A stretch of DNA of 64,000 nt from Prauserella cavernicola (GTDB taxonomy: Bacteria > Actinomycetota > Actinomycetes > Mycobacteriales > Pseudonocardiaceae). Below are positions 52,353-61,077 of this stretch, piece after piece. The stretch lies in assembly GCF_016595675.1 (NCBI RefSeq), contig NZ_JAENJH010000001.1, forward strand, positions 806,001 through 870,000, given 5' to 3'. Each line of letters begins with the position of its first letter. The first letter of the stretch is position 1. The translations under genes and the position numbers were made by a program. The notes beneath the pieces are model-generated. The model ran no database searches, had not been told where the DNA came from, and was given only the letters and a program-made list of their open reading frames with translations.

Positions 52353-54371
52353 CTACGCGAACCGCGTGACCACCGCGTCGGCGGCCCAGCACTCGGTGGG
52401 CGTGACGATGAGCGGGTTGATCTCCACGGTCTCGTACTCGCCCAGCGCGGCGCCGGTGAACGCCTCGCAGACGGCGGTCAGCGCCTCGACCGCGCCGGCG
52501 TGGCCGCTCACGCCCACCTCGGCGAGCAGGTGCTCCGCGTCGCCGGGCCGTAGCGGGAGCCTGCGGGTGAGCGAGCGATTGGCCAGCTCGGTCGCGGTGC
52601 CGCCGAGCCCGACCACCACGTAGCGGCCCAGCACGGGATCGGTGTTGAGGCCCACCAGCAGTTCCCTGCCGAACACCATCTCCTCCACGAGGTAGCCCTC
52701 GATGTCCTCGGGCGACAGGCCCGCCGCGACGAGGTTCGCCTCGAGCTGCTTGGCCGTGGCAGGCAGCTCGGCCGTCTGCGTGACGCCGAGTGCGACGCCA
52801 CCGAAGCGGGACTTGTGGCTGATGGGCGCGATCACCTTGACGGCGAACGGCGCGCGCAGTTCGGCCGCCGCGCCGGCCAGCTCGTCGCCGGGCGCGCTCA
52901 CGCCTCGCACGACGGGTACGCCGGCGGCCTCGACCAGGTCCCGCGAGGCGGCCTCGCTCAGTACCCGCTGTTCGGTCCCGGCCCTCGCGTCCCCGTTCTG
53001 CGTGGCCAGCGCGGGGAAGAGCTTGGCCAGCGCGGAGAACGTCAGCCGCAGGTTGTTCAGCACGCCGACGTGCGGATGCCGCTCGCGGTAGCCGCGGACG
53101 AACTCGGTGCCGGGAACCGGTGCCATCGAGGTGATCACCAGCGGCATCTCGTTCTCCGCCGACAACCGGGCCAGGTCGTTCCAGTTCCACGTGTGGATCG
53201 ACTCGTGCGCCGTCTCCGAGGGGAACTGCACGCTCCACGGCAACAGCACCAGGCCCGTGTTCGGGTCCTTGAACACCGTGCCGTTGATGCTGTCCTCCCC
53301 CTCGCGGCGCTTCACGCCGATCACGTCGAGCGGGTTGTCGATGAACGAGCCGGGTCCGGCCAGCTCCCGGATCCGCCGCACGGTCGACTCGGCGAACACC
53401 GTGAGGTTCACGCCGTAGCGCTCGGCGAGGTCGCTGCACAGCGCCGCCGCTCCACCGGAGCCACCGAGCACGGAGACCGCGCGCTCGCGTCCCTTCTTCA
53501 CGCCGAGCAGGCACAACGTGGCCAGGCGCATCAGCTCGTCCACGCCGTCGGCGCGCAGCACGTCGTGTTCGCGCAGCAGCTCGGAGAACACCGAGTCGGT
53601 GCCCGCGATGCTCGCGGTGTGCGACAGCACGGCGCGCTGGCCGCGCTCGGAGACGCCGGACTTGAGGATCACGATCCGCTTGCCGGTCTGCCTGGCGTAG
53701 GTGAACGCGCGGGTGAACGCGGGCAGCTGCGTCCCGGACACGCCCTCGAGATACACGCACACGACGCGGGTCGTGTCGCGACGCAGTGCCTGCTCCAGCG
53801 CTTGCGGCACGCCCAGCACGGCGCCGTTGCCGGTGGAGGCACAGAAGTCGACGCCCAGGTTCTCCTCGGTCGCGGCAGCGAGGAACGCCGAGAGCAGCGC
53901 CCCGCTCTGCGACACGATCGACACCGGACCCGGCCTCGCCTCCAGCCACATGGGTTCGGCGACGGCGCAGACGCGCTCGGCGAAGTCGGCGAATCCCACG
54001 CAGTTCGGGCCCCACAGCCGCGTCCCGGTGCCGGACACGATGCGCACCAGTTCGTCCTGCAGCCGGCTGCCCTCGTCGTCGCGCTCACCGAAGCCGTCGG
54101 TGACGAGCACGATGTCGCGCGTGCCCGCGGCGGTCAGCTCCCGCACCGCCTCCACGCTGGCCTCCCGCCGGATCGCGACGATGGCGGCGCGCGGCGTGGC
54201 GGGCAGCGCCGCGACGCTCGGGACCGTGGTGAGCCCGGCGATCGTGTCGTGGTTGGGGGTGACCGGCACGACCTCCAGCTCCGGGTTCAGGGTGCGGAGG
54301 TTGTGCAGCGCGCAGGTGGTCCAGAAGTTGCGGGGGGACGCGCCGACGACGGCGACGACGGGGCGGGACAC
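52353..54371 (-). CDS. ADP-forming acyl-CoA synthetase (fused alpha-beta)
   Basis: The frame encodes 672 residues from a GTG with AAGGAGA about 10 bases upstream. A CoA-binding Rossmann domain (~1-130), a succinyl-CoA-synthetase-like domain with the phosphohistidine H251 (LSHTASIAG) and a C-terminal ATP-grasp domain (~445-672) match fused acetyl-CoA synthetase (ADP-forming) and pimeloyl-type ligases. It would activate a carboxylic acid as its CoA ester at a cost of one ATP to ADP. It is last in the minus-strand operon of the catabolic island. Confidence 0.92.
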   Translation of the reverse strand: MSRPVVAVVGASPRNFWTTCALHNLRTLNPELEVVPVTPNHDTIAGLTTVPSVAALPATPRAAIVAIRREASVEAVRELTAAGTRDIVLVTDGFGERDDEGSRLQDELVRIVSGTGTRLWGPNCVGFADFAERVCAVAEPMWLEARPGPVSIVSQSGALLSAFLAAATEENLGVDFCASTGNGAVLGVPQALEQALRRDTTRVVCVYLEGVSGTQLPAFTRAFTYARQTGKRIVILKSGVSERGQRAVLSHTASIAGTDSVFSELLREHDVLRADGVDELMRLATLCLLGVKKGRERAVSVLGGSGGAAALCSDLAERYGVNLTVFAESTVRRIRELAGPGSFIDNPLDVIGVKRREGEDSINGTVFKDPNTGLVLLPWSVQFPSETAHESIHTWNWNDLARLSAENEMPLVITSMAPVPGTEFVRGYRERHPHVGVLNNLRLTFSALAKLFPALATQNGDARAGTEQRVLSEAASRDLVEAAGVPVVRGVSAPGDELAGAAAELRAPFAVKVIAPISHKSRFGGVALGVTQTAELPATAKQLEANLVAAGLSPEDIEGYLVEEMVFGRELLVGLNTDPVLGRYVVVGLGGTATELANRSLTRRLPLRPGDAEHLLAEVGVSGHAGAVEALTAVCEAFTGAALGEYETVEINPLIVTPTECWAADAVVTRFA

Positions 54372-54404
54372 GGCGATGAGTCTCCTTCGATCGGGGCGGG
54401 CGGA

Positions 54405-55226
54405 TCAACGGGCGAGCGAGCCGCCCTCGGCATACCAGGTGCGCGCCGCGGAGATGCCCAGCTCGGCGAGCTTGCCCGCCATCCAGCGGTTGCCCTCGGA
54501 GGTGTGGATGAGCGCGTCCCAGCCCGCGCAGGACTCGATCGTCTCGCGAAAGCCCTGCCGCACGAGCACGTCGTTGGCGGCGCGCTTCTTGATCTCCAGC
54601 ATGTCCAGCGGGGTCTTCGCGATCTCGGTGGCGACCTCGCGGGACTTGGCCAGCACGCCGTCCTCGGGCACCGAGTAGTTCGCCCAGCCGCGCTGCGCGG
54701 CCTCGGGGCCCATCATGTGGCTGCCCGCGGTGTAGGAGAGCTCCTTGGCCTTCTTCGGGCCCACGGCGTACATCGCGGCGGGTCCGAGCATCCCGCCGCC
54801 GATCGGCAGCACCGGCCAGGCGATCTTGGTGTCGTCGCCCACCACGGCGAGGTCGGCGCACGCGGGGATCAGCGTGGCGCCGCCCATGCAGTAGCCGTGC
54901 ACGCTCGCCACCACCGGCTTGGGCACGTCGAAGACCGCCGCGAACGCCCGGATGTGCGCACGCAGCCGCAGCCAGTCCTCGTGCGCGGTGCGGTGGGTGT
55001 AGCCGCCGTCGCCCGACGGCGCGGGCCTGCTGACGTCCCAGCCGACGCTGAACGCGCGGCCCTCACCGCGCACGATGATCACCGACACGCTCGCGTCGGC
55101 GCCCAGTTCGTGCAGTGCGGACTCGTAGTCGGCGAACAGCTCGCCGTTGAAGGCGTTGAGCTTCTCGGGACGGTCGAGCACGACCTCGGCGATCTTTCCG
55201 TTCCGCTCGATGCGGACGACGCTCAT
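54405..55226 (-). CDS. Enoyl-CoA hydratase/isomerase (crotonase) family protein, atypical active site
   Basis: The frame encodes 273 residues from ATG 55226 with AAAGG upstream. The crotonase fold is clear (VASVHGYCMGGATLIPACADLAV for the oxyanion-hole loop). The usual catalytic Glu positions read PVLPIGGGMLGP and lack the expected PE and EGT-type acids, so it may be an isomerase, hydrolase or other crotonase rather than a hydratase. It lies between the RibB-like gene and the CoA ligase, with a 12-G run before it. Confidence 0.85.
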   Translation of the reverse strand: MSVVRIERNGKIAEVVLDRPEKLNAFNGELFADYESALHELGADASVSVIIVRGEGRAFSVGWDVSRPAPSGDGGYTHRTAHEDWLRLRAHIRAFAAVFDVPKPVVASVHGYCMGGATLIPACADLAVVGDDTKIAWPVLPIGGGMLGPAAMYAVGPKKAKELSYTAGSHMMGPEAAQRGWANYSVPEDGVLAKSREVATEIAKTPLDMLEIKKRAANDVLVRQGFRETIESCAGWDALIHTSEGNRWMAGKLAELGISAARTWYAEGGSLAR

Positions 55227-55246
55227 GGTGGCTGCCTTTCGTTCTC

Positions 55247-55258
55247 GGGGGGGGGGGG
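55247..55258. repeat. Homopolymer run of 12 G (12 C on the coding strand)
   Basis: G12 lies in the 38-base gap between the RibB-like stop and the crotonase start. Runs this long are prone to slippage and to sequencing error. Confidence 0.95.
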
Positions 55259-55264
55259 CGCGGC

Positions 55265-55903
55265 TCAGCGGTGGGCGGCGAGCCGGTGTGCGCGGACGGC
55301 GGAGGCACGGAGGTGGGGCACGCCGAGTCCGGTCGCCCACGGCGCGAGCTCGGGCAGGCGGGCGGCCCGCAGCGGATCTCGCTCGGACACCAGGCACGCG
55401 CCCGCGGCGGCGAAGCCCGCACCGGCGAGCCCCACGAGGTCACAGGCCGCTTCCCAGACAGCGGCCCTGCCGAGCACACCGTCGTCGTGGGCGCGGTAGG
55501 TGATCACGTGGCCGGGCCGCGTGAACCGGTCGGGGCTGGTGCCCGGCTCGCCGAGCAGTGCGATAGTGCGGGCGCGGGCGGTGGCGGAGATGCCGGTGCC
55601 GGTGTCCTCCGCGTCCACCGCGACGCCGTAGGCGGGCGCGTCACCGCGCCCGTAGGTCATGGGTGCCAGCCGAAGCCGGTCGGCCTCGCCCTCGGGCAGG
55701 GCGACCACGACGAAACCGGACGTGTGCCGCACGGTGAGCGCGAGCAGTTCCGTGCTCGCGTCCCTCGCCGCGAACACCAGCTGGCAGTCCGCGTGCGGGC
55801 CGAGGTCATCGACGAGCAGCACCGGCCTGCCCCCGCGCAGCGCGTGGAACACCGGATCCGGGATCACCCCGGTGTCCGGTGTGGACTCGTGCAGGATCGT
55901 CAT
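55265..55903 (-). CDS. RibB (DHBP synthase)-like protein with lost acidic catalytic loop
   Basis: The frame encodes 212 residues from ATG 55903, which overlaps the phosphotriesterase-like stop (ATGA). The fold is RibB: GRPVLLVDD, LVFAA, VRHTSGFVVVALP, TGTGISATARARTIALL, FTRPGHV and EAACDLVGLAG align with 3,4-dihydroxy-2-butanone 4-phosphate synthase. The metal-binding RENEGD loop reads PHADCQ, and the GHTEA motif reads AVWEA, so the His and most acids are lost. It is unlikely to make the riboflavin precursor. Its place in a catabolic operon suggests a repurposed enzyme or binding protein acting on a different substrate. Confidence 0.85.
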   Translation of the reverse strand: MTILHESTPDTGVIPDPVFHALRGGRPVLLVDDLGPHADCQLVFAARDASTELLALTVRHTSGFVVVALPEGEADRLRLAPMTYGRGDAPAYGVAVDAEDTGTGISATARARTIALLGEPGTSPDRFTRPGHVITYRAHDDGVLGRAAVWEAACDLVGLAGAGFAAAGACLVSERDPLRAARLPELAPWATGLGVPHLRASAVRAHRLAAHR

Positions 55904-56871
55904 GCCGGCACCGCCGAGAAGATCGTGCGCGGGTTGTCCACGAGCATCACGTCGAGATCGCGTTCGCTCACCCCGGACTCGCGCAGCGCGGGCAGCACGT
56001 CGTCGCTGATGTGACGGAAGTGCCAGTCGGGCAGGTGCTTCTCCTTGTAGCCGGGCGGGAAGTTGTGGCTGTGGCAGGACGCGTCGTGCGAGAGCACCAG
56101 CCGGGAGGCGTAGCCGCGGCGCACCAGCTCGGCCACGGTGGCAACGCGCCGGTCGAAGGCCAGCCGGTTGTTCAGCCCGAAGCGGTCCATGCCGAGGTAG
56201 GAACCGTTGTCCAGCAGGCTTTGCAGGTAGTCGAGGTCCTCCGAGTCTCCGCTGTGCCCGACGATCACGCGGGTCAGGTCCACGCCCTCCTCGGCGAAGA
56301 TCTTCTGCTGTTCGAGGCCGCGTTCGGTGGACACGTCGGTGTGCGTCGAGATCGGCACTCCGGTCTCGCGGTGGGCGCGCGCCACGCCGCGCAGCACGCG
56401 CTCCACGTCGGGCGTCACACCGGGAAGATCGGTGGCGCACTTGAGGATTCCGGCCCGGATGCCCGTACCGGCGATGCCCTCGGTGATGTCGCGGACGAAC
56501 ATGTCCGCCAGCGGGTCGTCACCGCCGACGAGACGGCCGGGGCCACGGAACTTCAGGTAGTTCGGCAGTTCCGTGAACGTGTAGAAGCCCGTCGCAGCGA
56601 TGATCCGCACGGGAGACCTGTCGGCGACGGCGCGCACCCTGCGGATGTCGCGGCCCAGGCCGAGCACGGTCAGGTCGACGATCGTGTCGATGCCCGCGGC
56701 CTCGAGCGCGACCAGTTTCGCGACCGCGTCCTCGGTTCGCTGCTCGTCGTCCCACGTCTCCGGGTAGTTGACCTCGTACTCGTGGTTGATGACGAACACG
56801 TGCTCGTGCATGAGCACGCGCCCGAGCTGCGTGGAATCTGCTTCGCCGGTGACGGTCTGGACGGTGGCCAT
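55900..56871 (-). CDS. Phosphotriesterase-like lactonase/hydrolase
   Basis: The frame encodes 323 residues from ATG 56871. The binuclear metal site of the amidohydrolase PTE family is complete: H22 and H24 (HEH), K144 as the carbamylated bridge, H177, H206 and D263. PTE-like lactonases open lactones, and a few act on phosphoesters. Next to a flavin monooxygenase, a lactone formed by Baeyer-Villiger oxidation is an attractive substrate (inference). It is first in the minus-strand operon under symmetric promoter copy 2. Confidence 0.9.
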   Translation of the reverse strand: MATVQTVTGEADSTQLGRVLMHEHVFVINHEYEVNYPETWDDEQRTEDAVAKLVALEAAGIDTIVDLTVLGLGRDIRRVRAVADRSPVRIIAATGFYTFTELPNYLKFRGPGRLVGGDDPLADMFVRDITEGIAGTGIRAGILKCATDLPGVTPDVERVLRGVARAHRETGVPISTHTDVSTERGLEQQKIFAEEGVDLTRVIVGHSGDSEDLDYLQSLLDNGSYLGMDRFGLNNRLAFDRRVATVAELVRRGYASRLVLSHDASCHSHNFPPGYKEKHLPDWHFRHISDDVLPALRESGVSERDLDVMLVDNPRTIFSAVPA

Positions 56872-56920
56872 GCGGTCTGGTTCTCCCTCTGGCGACGGCG
56901 GTGTCGGGGGCTCCTGCCCG

Positions 56921-56952
56921 TTGACAATGACGCGCGTGTCATGTTTAGTCAA
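56921..56952. promoter_or_regulatory. Symmetric divergent promoter/operator, copy 2
   Basis: TTGAC at 56921 faces GTCAA at 56948-56952 around ATGACGC-GC-GTGTCAT. On each strand a TTGACA/TTGACT -35 box and a -10-like box (TTTAGT on plus, CATTGT on minus) lie 17 bases apart, so the element can serve as two promoters with one operator in the shared spacer. It matches copy 1 at 50754-50786 in all but a few bases. Confidence 0.75.
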
Positions 56953-57025
56953 GTGCGTCTTCACCCGGCGCTGCAAGGGTTTTCGTCAGCGCAGTGTTCT
57001 CATCACCGGGTCGTATTGGAGTGCC

Positions 57026-58078
57026 ATGAGCAACGTCGCCACCCCGCACTACGGAATCTTCAGCCTGTCCAACGTTCCGCCGTGGAACACGCACAACGAG
57101 GTCGTCAACAAGGCGCTCGAACAGATCGTGCACGCCGACAAGCTCGGCTTCGAGGAGGCCTGGGTCGCCGAGCACAATGGCCGCCGCTACGGGATCGTCG
57201 CCTCGGCCCAGCTGTTGCTCGCCGCCGCGGCCGCGGCCACGGAGCGGATCCGCGTCGGCTCGGGCGTCTCCCGGCTGCCGATGCACCACCCGCTGCGGCT
57301 GGCCGAGGACTACGCCTACGTCGACCAGCTCTCCAACGGCAGGCTCAACTTCGGCATCGGCAAGGCCTACGACCGGCTGGAGTTCCAGGCCTACGGCATT
57401 CCCGAGGACGAGCGCGACGAACGCTACGACGAGGTCTTCGAGATCGTCATGCAGGCTTGGAGGACGGGCAAGGTCAAGTTCTCGGGCAAGCACTACCAGG
57501 TGCCGGCCGAAGGCGAGGTGGCCGACGAGATCGAACTGTTCCCCGAGGTGCTGCAGAAGCCGACGCCGCCGGTGTTCGTGATGGTCTCCTCCAGCGAGGA
57601 GTCGTTGCGCTCGGCCGCGCGCCGCGGGTTCTCGTTCGTGCTCGGCCAGCGCCCGACCCGCGACGACGTGCGCCGCCTGGTCGGCGTCTACCGCGACGAG
57701 GCCCGCGAGGCGGGGCACTCGTTCGACACCATCGACGAGAACATCGCCCGCGCCTCCCAGCTCAAGGCGATCCACGTCGCCGACAGCCACGAGCAGGCCC
57801 GCCAGGAGTACGAGCACGGCTACATGTGGTACGTCAACATCCTGAGCAACCGCGCGAAGGTGGGCCTCGGGATCGACGAGCTCACCTACGACGAGTACAT
57901 CGACCGCAAGACCCTGATCCTCGGCAGCGCGGACCAGGTCGCCGAGGAGCTCGCCTCGTTCCACAGCCACACCGGTCTCGGCGGCCTGGTGGCCTGGTTC
58001 GACGCCGGAAGCCAGCCGCAGGAACAGGTCCTTCGCTCGATGTCGATGTTCGCGGAGAAGGTGCGCCCACAGCTCTGA
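57026..58078 (+). CDS. Luciferase-like (LLM) flavin-dependent monooxygenase
   Basis: The frame encodes 350 residues from an ATG with GGAG upstream. The TIM-barrel LLM pattern is clear: WVAEHNGRRYGIVASAQ, RIRVGSGVSRLPMHHPLRLAEDY, LSNGRLNFGIGKAYDRLEF and a C-terminal loop GLVAWFDAG. Class C flavin monooxygenases use FMNH2 made by a separate reductase; one is encoded four genes downstream. A type II Baeyer-Villiger-like oxygenation is plausible. F420 use cannot be excluded. Confidence 0.9.
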   Translation: MSNVATPHYGIFSLSNVPPWNTHNEVVNKALEQIVHADKLGFEEAWVAEHNGRRYGIVASAQLLLAAAAAATERIRVGSGVSRLPMHHPLRLAEDYAYVDQLSNGRLNFGIGKAYDRLEFQAYGIPEDERDERYDEVFEIVMQAWRTGKVKFSGKHYQVPAEGEVADEIELFPEVLQKPTPPVFVMVSSSEESLRSAARRGFSFVLGQRPTRDDVRRLVGVYRDEAREAGHSFDTIDENIARASQLKAIHVADSHEQARQEYEHGYMWYVNILSNRAKVGLGIDELTYDEYIDRKTLILGSADQVAEELASFHSHTGLGGLVAWFDAGSQPQEQVLRSMSMFAEKVRPQL

Positions 58079-58101
58079 GTAGACGACAATGGCGCCGGAA
58101 A

Positions 58102-58115
58102 TCCCGGATCCGGGA
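58102..58115. promoter_or_regulatory. Perfect palindrome before the TetR gene
   Basis: TCCCGGATCCGGGA, a 14-bp perfect palindrome, lies 26 bases before the TetR ATG. It could be an operator or, as RNA, a short hairpin. It differs from the symmetric promoter element. Confidence 0.4.
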
Positions 58116-58140
58116 CGACGCGCGAACGAATGGGGACACG

Positions 58141-58863
58141 ATGGCGACCGGCGAGACCACGAACGGGAAGCGCAAGGGAGCCCGCGCGGCGGCCCGCCCG
58201 CAGGCGGACTCGCAGCCGAGGACGACCCGGGGCCGCAAGACCCGCGAGCGGCTGCTGTCCGCCGCGCGCACCATGTTCGAGAGCAAGGGCTTCCTCGACA
58301 CCCGGGTGTCCGACATCTGTGACGAGGCCGGGCTCGCCCACGGCACCTTCTACATCTACTTCCCCACCAAGGAAGACATCTTCTACACCCTGGTGGACGA
58401 GGTGGTCGCCGACCGTTTCCTGCTCACCGCGGTGCCCGACGACTTCGAGGGCAACGTCGCCGACCGGTTCGCCTACACGCTGCGCCAGTACTTCGACGAG
58501 ATGCGGCGGGCCAAGGACTTCAGCCGCATCGTCGAGCAGGTGGCGACCTTCGACGAGCACATGCGCGAGAACCGCATGGCGATCAGGCGCAAGTTCCGGG
58601 GCCGCATCCAGCACGGGATCGAGCGCCTGCAGCAGCAGGGAGCCGCCGACCCGGACATCTCGGCGGAGCTCACCGCGGAGGCGATGGTCGCGATGATCAA
58701 CAACTTCGCCTACATCAACCTCATCCTCGGCGAACGCGACGACCTCGACCTCGATCAGGTCGTCGCCACCCTGACCAACATCTGGGCGCGGTCGCTGTCG
58801 CTGGACATCGAGAAGGCCAACGCCAACGACGCCAAACGCGCACCGAAGACGAGAAAGACTTAG
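58141..58863 (+). CDS. TetR-family regulator of the catabolic island
   Basis: The frame encodes 240 residues. A basic Ala/Arg-rich N-terminal tail (~30 residues) precedes the helix-turn-helix RVSDICDEAGLAHGTFYIYF and a TetR_C domain. The C-terminal Lys-rich tail (APKTRKT) is short. It sits within the plus-strand operon, so it is the best candidate for binding the two ATGACRC-type palindromes at 50760 and 56927, perhaps released by a CoA ester or ketone. It is FadR/KstR-like in layout, but specificity is unknown. Confidence 0.9.
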   Translation: MATGETTNGKRKGARAAARPQADSQPRTTRGRKTRERLLSAARTMFESKGFLDTRVSDICDEAGLAHGTFYIYFPTKEDIFYTLVDEVVADRFLLTAVPDDFEGNVADRFAYTLRQYFDEMRRAKDFSRIVEQVATFDEHMRENRMAIRRKFRGRIQHGIERLQQQGAADPDISAELTAEAMVAMINNFAYINLILGERDDLDLDQVVATLTNIWARSLSLDIEKANANDAKRAPKTRKT

Positions 58864-58868
58864 CCCCC

Positions 58869-60101
58869 ATGGATTTCACTGTCCCTGACGAAGCGAAGGA
58901 GACCGCGCAGGCGGTCGTCAGTTTCGTCGAGCGCTACGTGGAGCCGATCGAGCGCGAGTACGCCGACCTGCTCCAGGACGAGCGCAAACGGTTCGACGAG
59001 CGCGGGTTCCTGCAGCCCGAGGTGCTCAAACTCAAGAAACAGGTCCGCATGGCGTCGGCCGAGGCCGGCTTCTACACCATGTTCGGCGACGAGTCGCTCG
59101 GCGGCGGCGGGCTCGGCGAGGTGGCGCTCGTCCACATCCAGGAGGAGCTCAACCACGCGTGGGGACCCAGCCGCCCGCTGGTGCACGAGAACGTGGTCCC
59201 CTCGGTGTTCACTAACGGGCTGAGCCCCATCCTGCGCGAGCTTGACCCCGAGGTCCGCGCGCGGCTCGTGCCCGGCATCGCCTCCGGGGAGAAGACGCTG
59301 TGCTTCGGCCTGTCCGAGCCGGGCGCGGGATCCGACGTCCAGCGCATCCGCACCCGCGCCGTGCGCGACGGCGACCACTGGGTGCTCAACGGCTCCAAAC
59401 AGTGGATCACCAACGCGCCCTACGCCGACTACTGCATTCTGTTCGCCGTCACCGACCCCGAGGCCAACCGGGAGCGCCGCGGCGGCATCACGGCGTTCTT
59501 CGTCGACACCAGCAGCGACGGTTTCGAGTGCAGCAGCAACATCCCGATCCTCGGTCACATCGGCTCGCACCACGGCATCATCAGCATCGAGGACCTGCGG
59601 GTGCCGGCCGAGAACGTGATCGGCACGGTCCACAAGGGACTCTCGCTGGCCCTGCTCGGCATCAGCAAGGGCAGGCTGTCGATGTCGGCGATGTGCGTGG
59701 GCCTGGCACGCTGGTCGCTGGACAAGGCAGTGGACTACGCCAGGCAGCGCGAGACGTTCGACAGTGTCATCGGCGACCACCAGGCCGTCCAGATCAAGCT
59801 CGCCGAGATGGCCATGGACATCTACGCGGCCAAGTCGGTCGTCGGCCGCACCGCGGCGCTCGTGGAGAGCAAGCAGCGTGCGATCAAGGAAACCTCCATC
59901 ACCAAGGCGTTCTGCACGGAGATGCTCGGCCGCGTCGCCGACTCGGCGATGCAGGTGCACGGCGCGATGGGGCTGTCCAACGAGCTGCGACTGCAGGAGG
60001 TCTGGCGCCACGCCCGCACCCTGCGCATCCCCGACGGGACCTCCGAGATCCAGCGGCGGACCATCGCGGGCAGGCTCCTCTCCGGCGACACCGACCTGTG
60101 A
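58869..60101 (+). CDS. Acyl-CoA dehydrogenase
   Basis: The frame encodes 410 residues and starts 5 bases after the TetR stop. Acyl-CoA dehydrogenase signatures CFGLSEPGAGSD, GSKQWITNAPYADYCILFAVT and RIPDGTSEIQRRTIAGRLL are present. The residue at the MCAD Glu position is Asp (PDGTSEI), as in several actinobacterial FadE and ACAD10/11-like enzymes. It would introduce the 2,3-double bond in the CoA ester made by the ADP-forming ligase. Confidence 0.93.
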   Translation: MDFTVPDEAKETAQAVVSFVERYVEPIEREYADLLQDERKRFDERGFLQPEVLKLKKQVRMASAEAGFYTMFGDESLGGGGLGEVALVHIQEELNHAWGPSRPLVHENVVPSVFTNGLSPILRELDPEVRARLVPGIASGEKTLCFGLSEPGAGSDVQRIRTRAVRDGDHWVLNGSKQWITNAPYADYCILFAVTDPEANRERRGGITAFFVDTSSDGFECSSNIPILGHIGSHHGIISIEDLRVPAENVIGTVHKGLSLALLGISKGRLSMSAMCVGLARWSLDKAVDYARQRETFDSVIGDHQAVQIKLAEMAMDIYAAKSVVGRTAALVESKQRAIKETSITKAFCTEMLGRVADSAMQVHGAMGLSNELRLQEVWRHARTLRIPDGTSEIQRRTIAGRLLSGDTDL

Positions 60102-60110
60102 GGTGAGGCG

Positions 60111-61043
60111 ATGACCGCGCTCCCGAAGTACTCCGAACTGCCCCGGCTCGACGACGTCGGCTCCCACCACGCGTGGGACGTGTTCGGGCCCGGGGACGAG
60201 CTGGGCACGCTCAACCTGCTCGACGCCGAGGCCGTGCGCCACGCCACCGGCCTGGTGCGCACCGGTGAACGCGTCGGGATCAGCCTCCCGCTCGACCAGC
60301 CCGACCCGCCGCTGTTCCGCAGGGAACCGTTCCAGCACACGGTCAAGCGGATCGGCAGCATGTGGGACGACCGGCTCGACTCGTTCTTCCCGCAGTGCTC
60401 GACCCAGTGGGACGGCTTCCGCCACCACCGCGTCCGCCAGCACGGGTTCTACGGCGGGGTGCTCGACGATCCCGCGCCCGGCAACCCGAGGCTGAGCATC
60501 CACCACTGGGCCCGCGCCGGCATCCTCGGCCGCGGTGTCCTGCTCGACGTCGCCGCCCACTTGCCCGGCGTCGACCCGCTGTCCGAGCACTCGATCACCC
60601 CGGACGACCTCCGTGCGGTGGCAAGTGCGCAAGGAACCGAGATCCGCCCCGGCGACATCCTGTGCCTGCGCACGGGCTGGCTCGCCGCCTACCGGGCGCT
60701 GGAACCCGAGGGCAAGGCGGCGATCGCGGCCGAGAAGGCAGGGCTCAGCTCCGCCGGTCTCGCGGCCGACGAGTCCACCGCGGAGCTGCTGTGGGACTGG
60801 CACATCGCCGCCGTCAGCGCCGACAACCCCGCCGTCGAGGTCACCCCCGGCGACGCCGCGGTCGGCAGCCTGCACCGGCGCCTGCTCGGGCTGCTCGGCA
60901 TCCCGCTGGGCGAGCTGTTCGACTTCGACGAGCTCGCCACGCGGCTCGCGGCGGAGTCGAGATCGGAGTTCCTCTTCGTCTCGGTCCCGCTGGCCGTGCC
61001 CGGCGGACTCGGCTCCCCCGGCAATGCCGTCGCCGTGCTCTGA
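60111..61043 (+). CDS. Cyclase-family metal-dependent hydrolase (kynurenine formamidase-like)
   Basis: The frame encodes 310 residues from an ATG with GAGG upstream. The cyclase/KynB family segments are ELGTLNLLDAEAV, QCSTQWDGFRHHRVRQHGFYGG and GRGVLLDVA. The Hx(G)THxDxPxH motif of formamidases is varied (CSTQWDGFRHH), as in a subgroup of long cyclase-family proteins. The family hydrolyses amides, esters or cyclic substrates, so it may act on a lactone or amide in the pathway. Confidence 0.85.
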   Translation: MTALPKYSELPRLDDVGSHHAWDVFGPGDELGTLNLLDAEAVRHATGLVRTGERVGISLPLDQPDPPLFRREPFQHTVKRIGSMWDDRLDSFFPQCSTQWDGFRHHRVRQHGFYGGVLDDPAPGNPRLSIHHWARAGILGRGVLLDVAAHLPGVDPLSEHSITPDDLRAVASAQGTEIRPGDILCLRTGWLAAYRALEPEGKAAIAAEKAGLSSAGLAADESTAELLWDWHIAAVSADNPAVEVTPGDAAVGSLHRRLLGLLGIPLGELFDFDELATRLAAESRSEFLFVSVPLAVPGGLGSPGNAVAVL

Positions 61044-61077
61044 TTCGACCACTCCCTGACCGGAGAAGGAGCAGCAC

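Noticed and set aside
55265-55903. Housekeeping riboflavin biosynthesis (ribB).
   Set aside because: The catalytic loop is lost, no other rib genes are nearby, and the gene sits in a catabolic operon.
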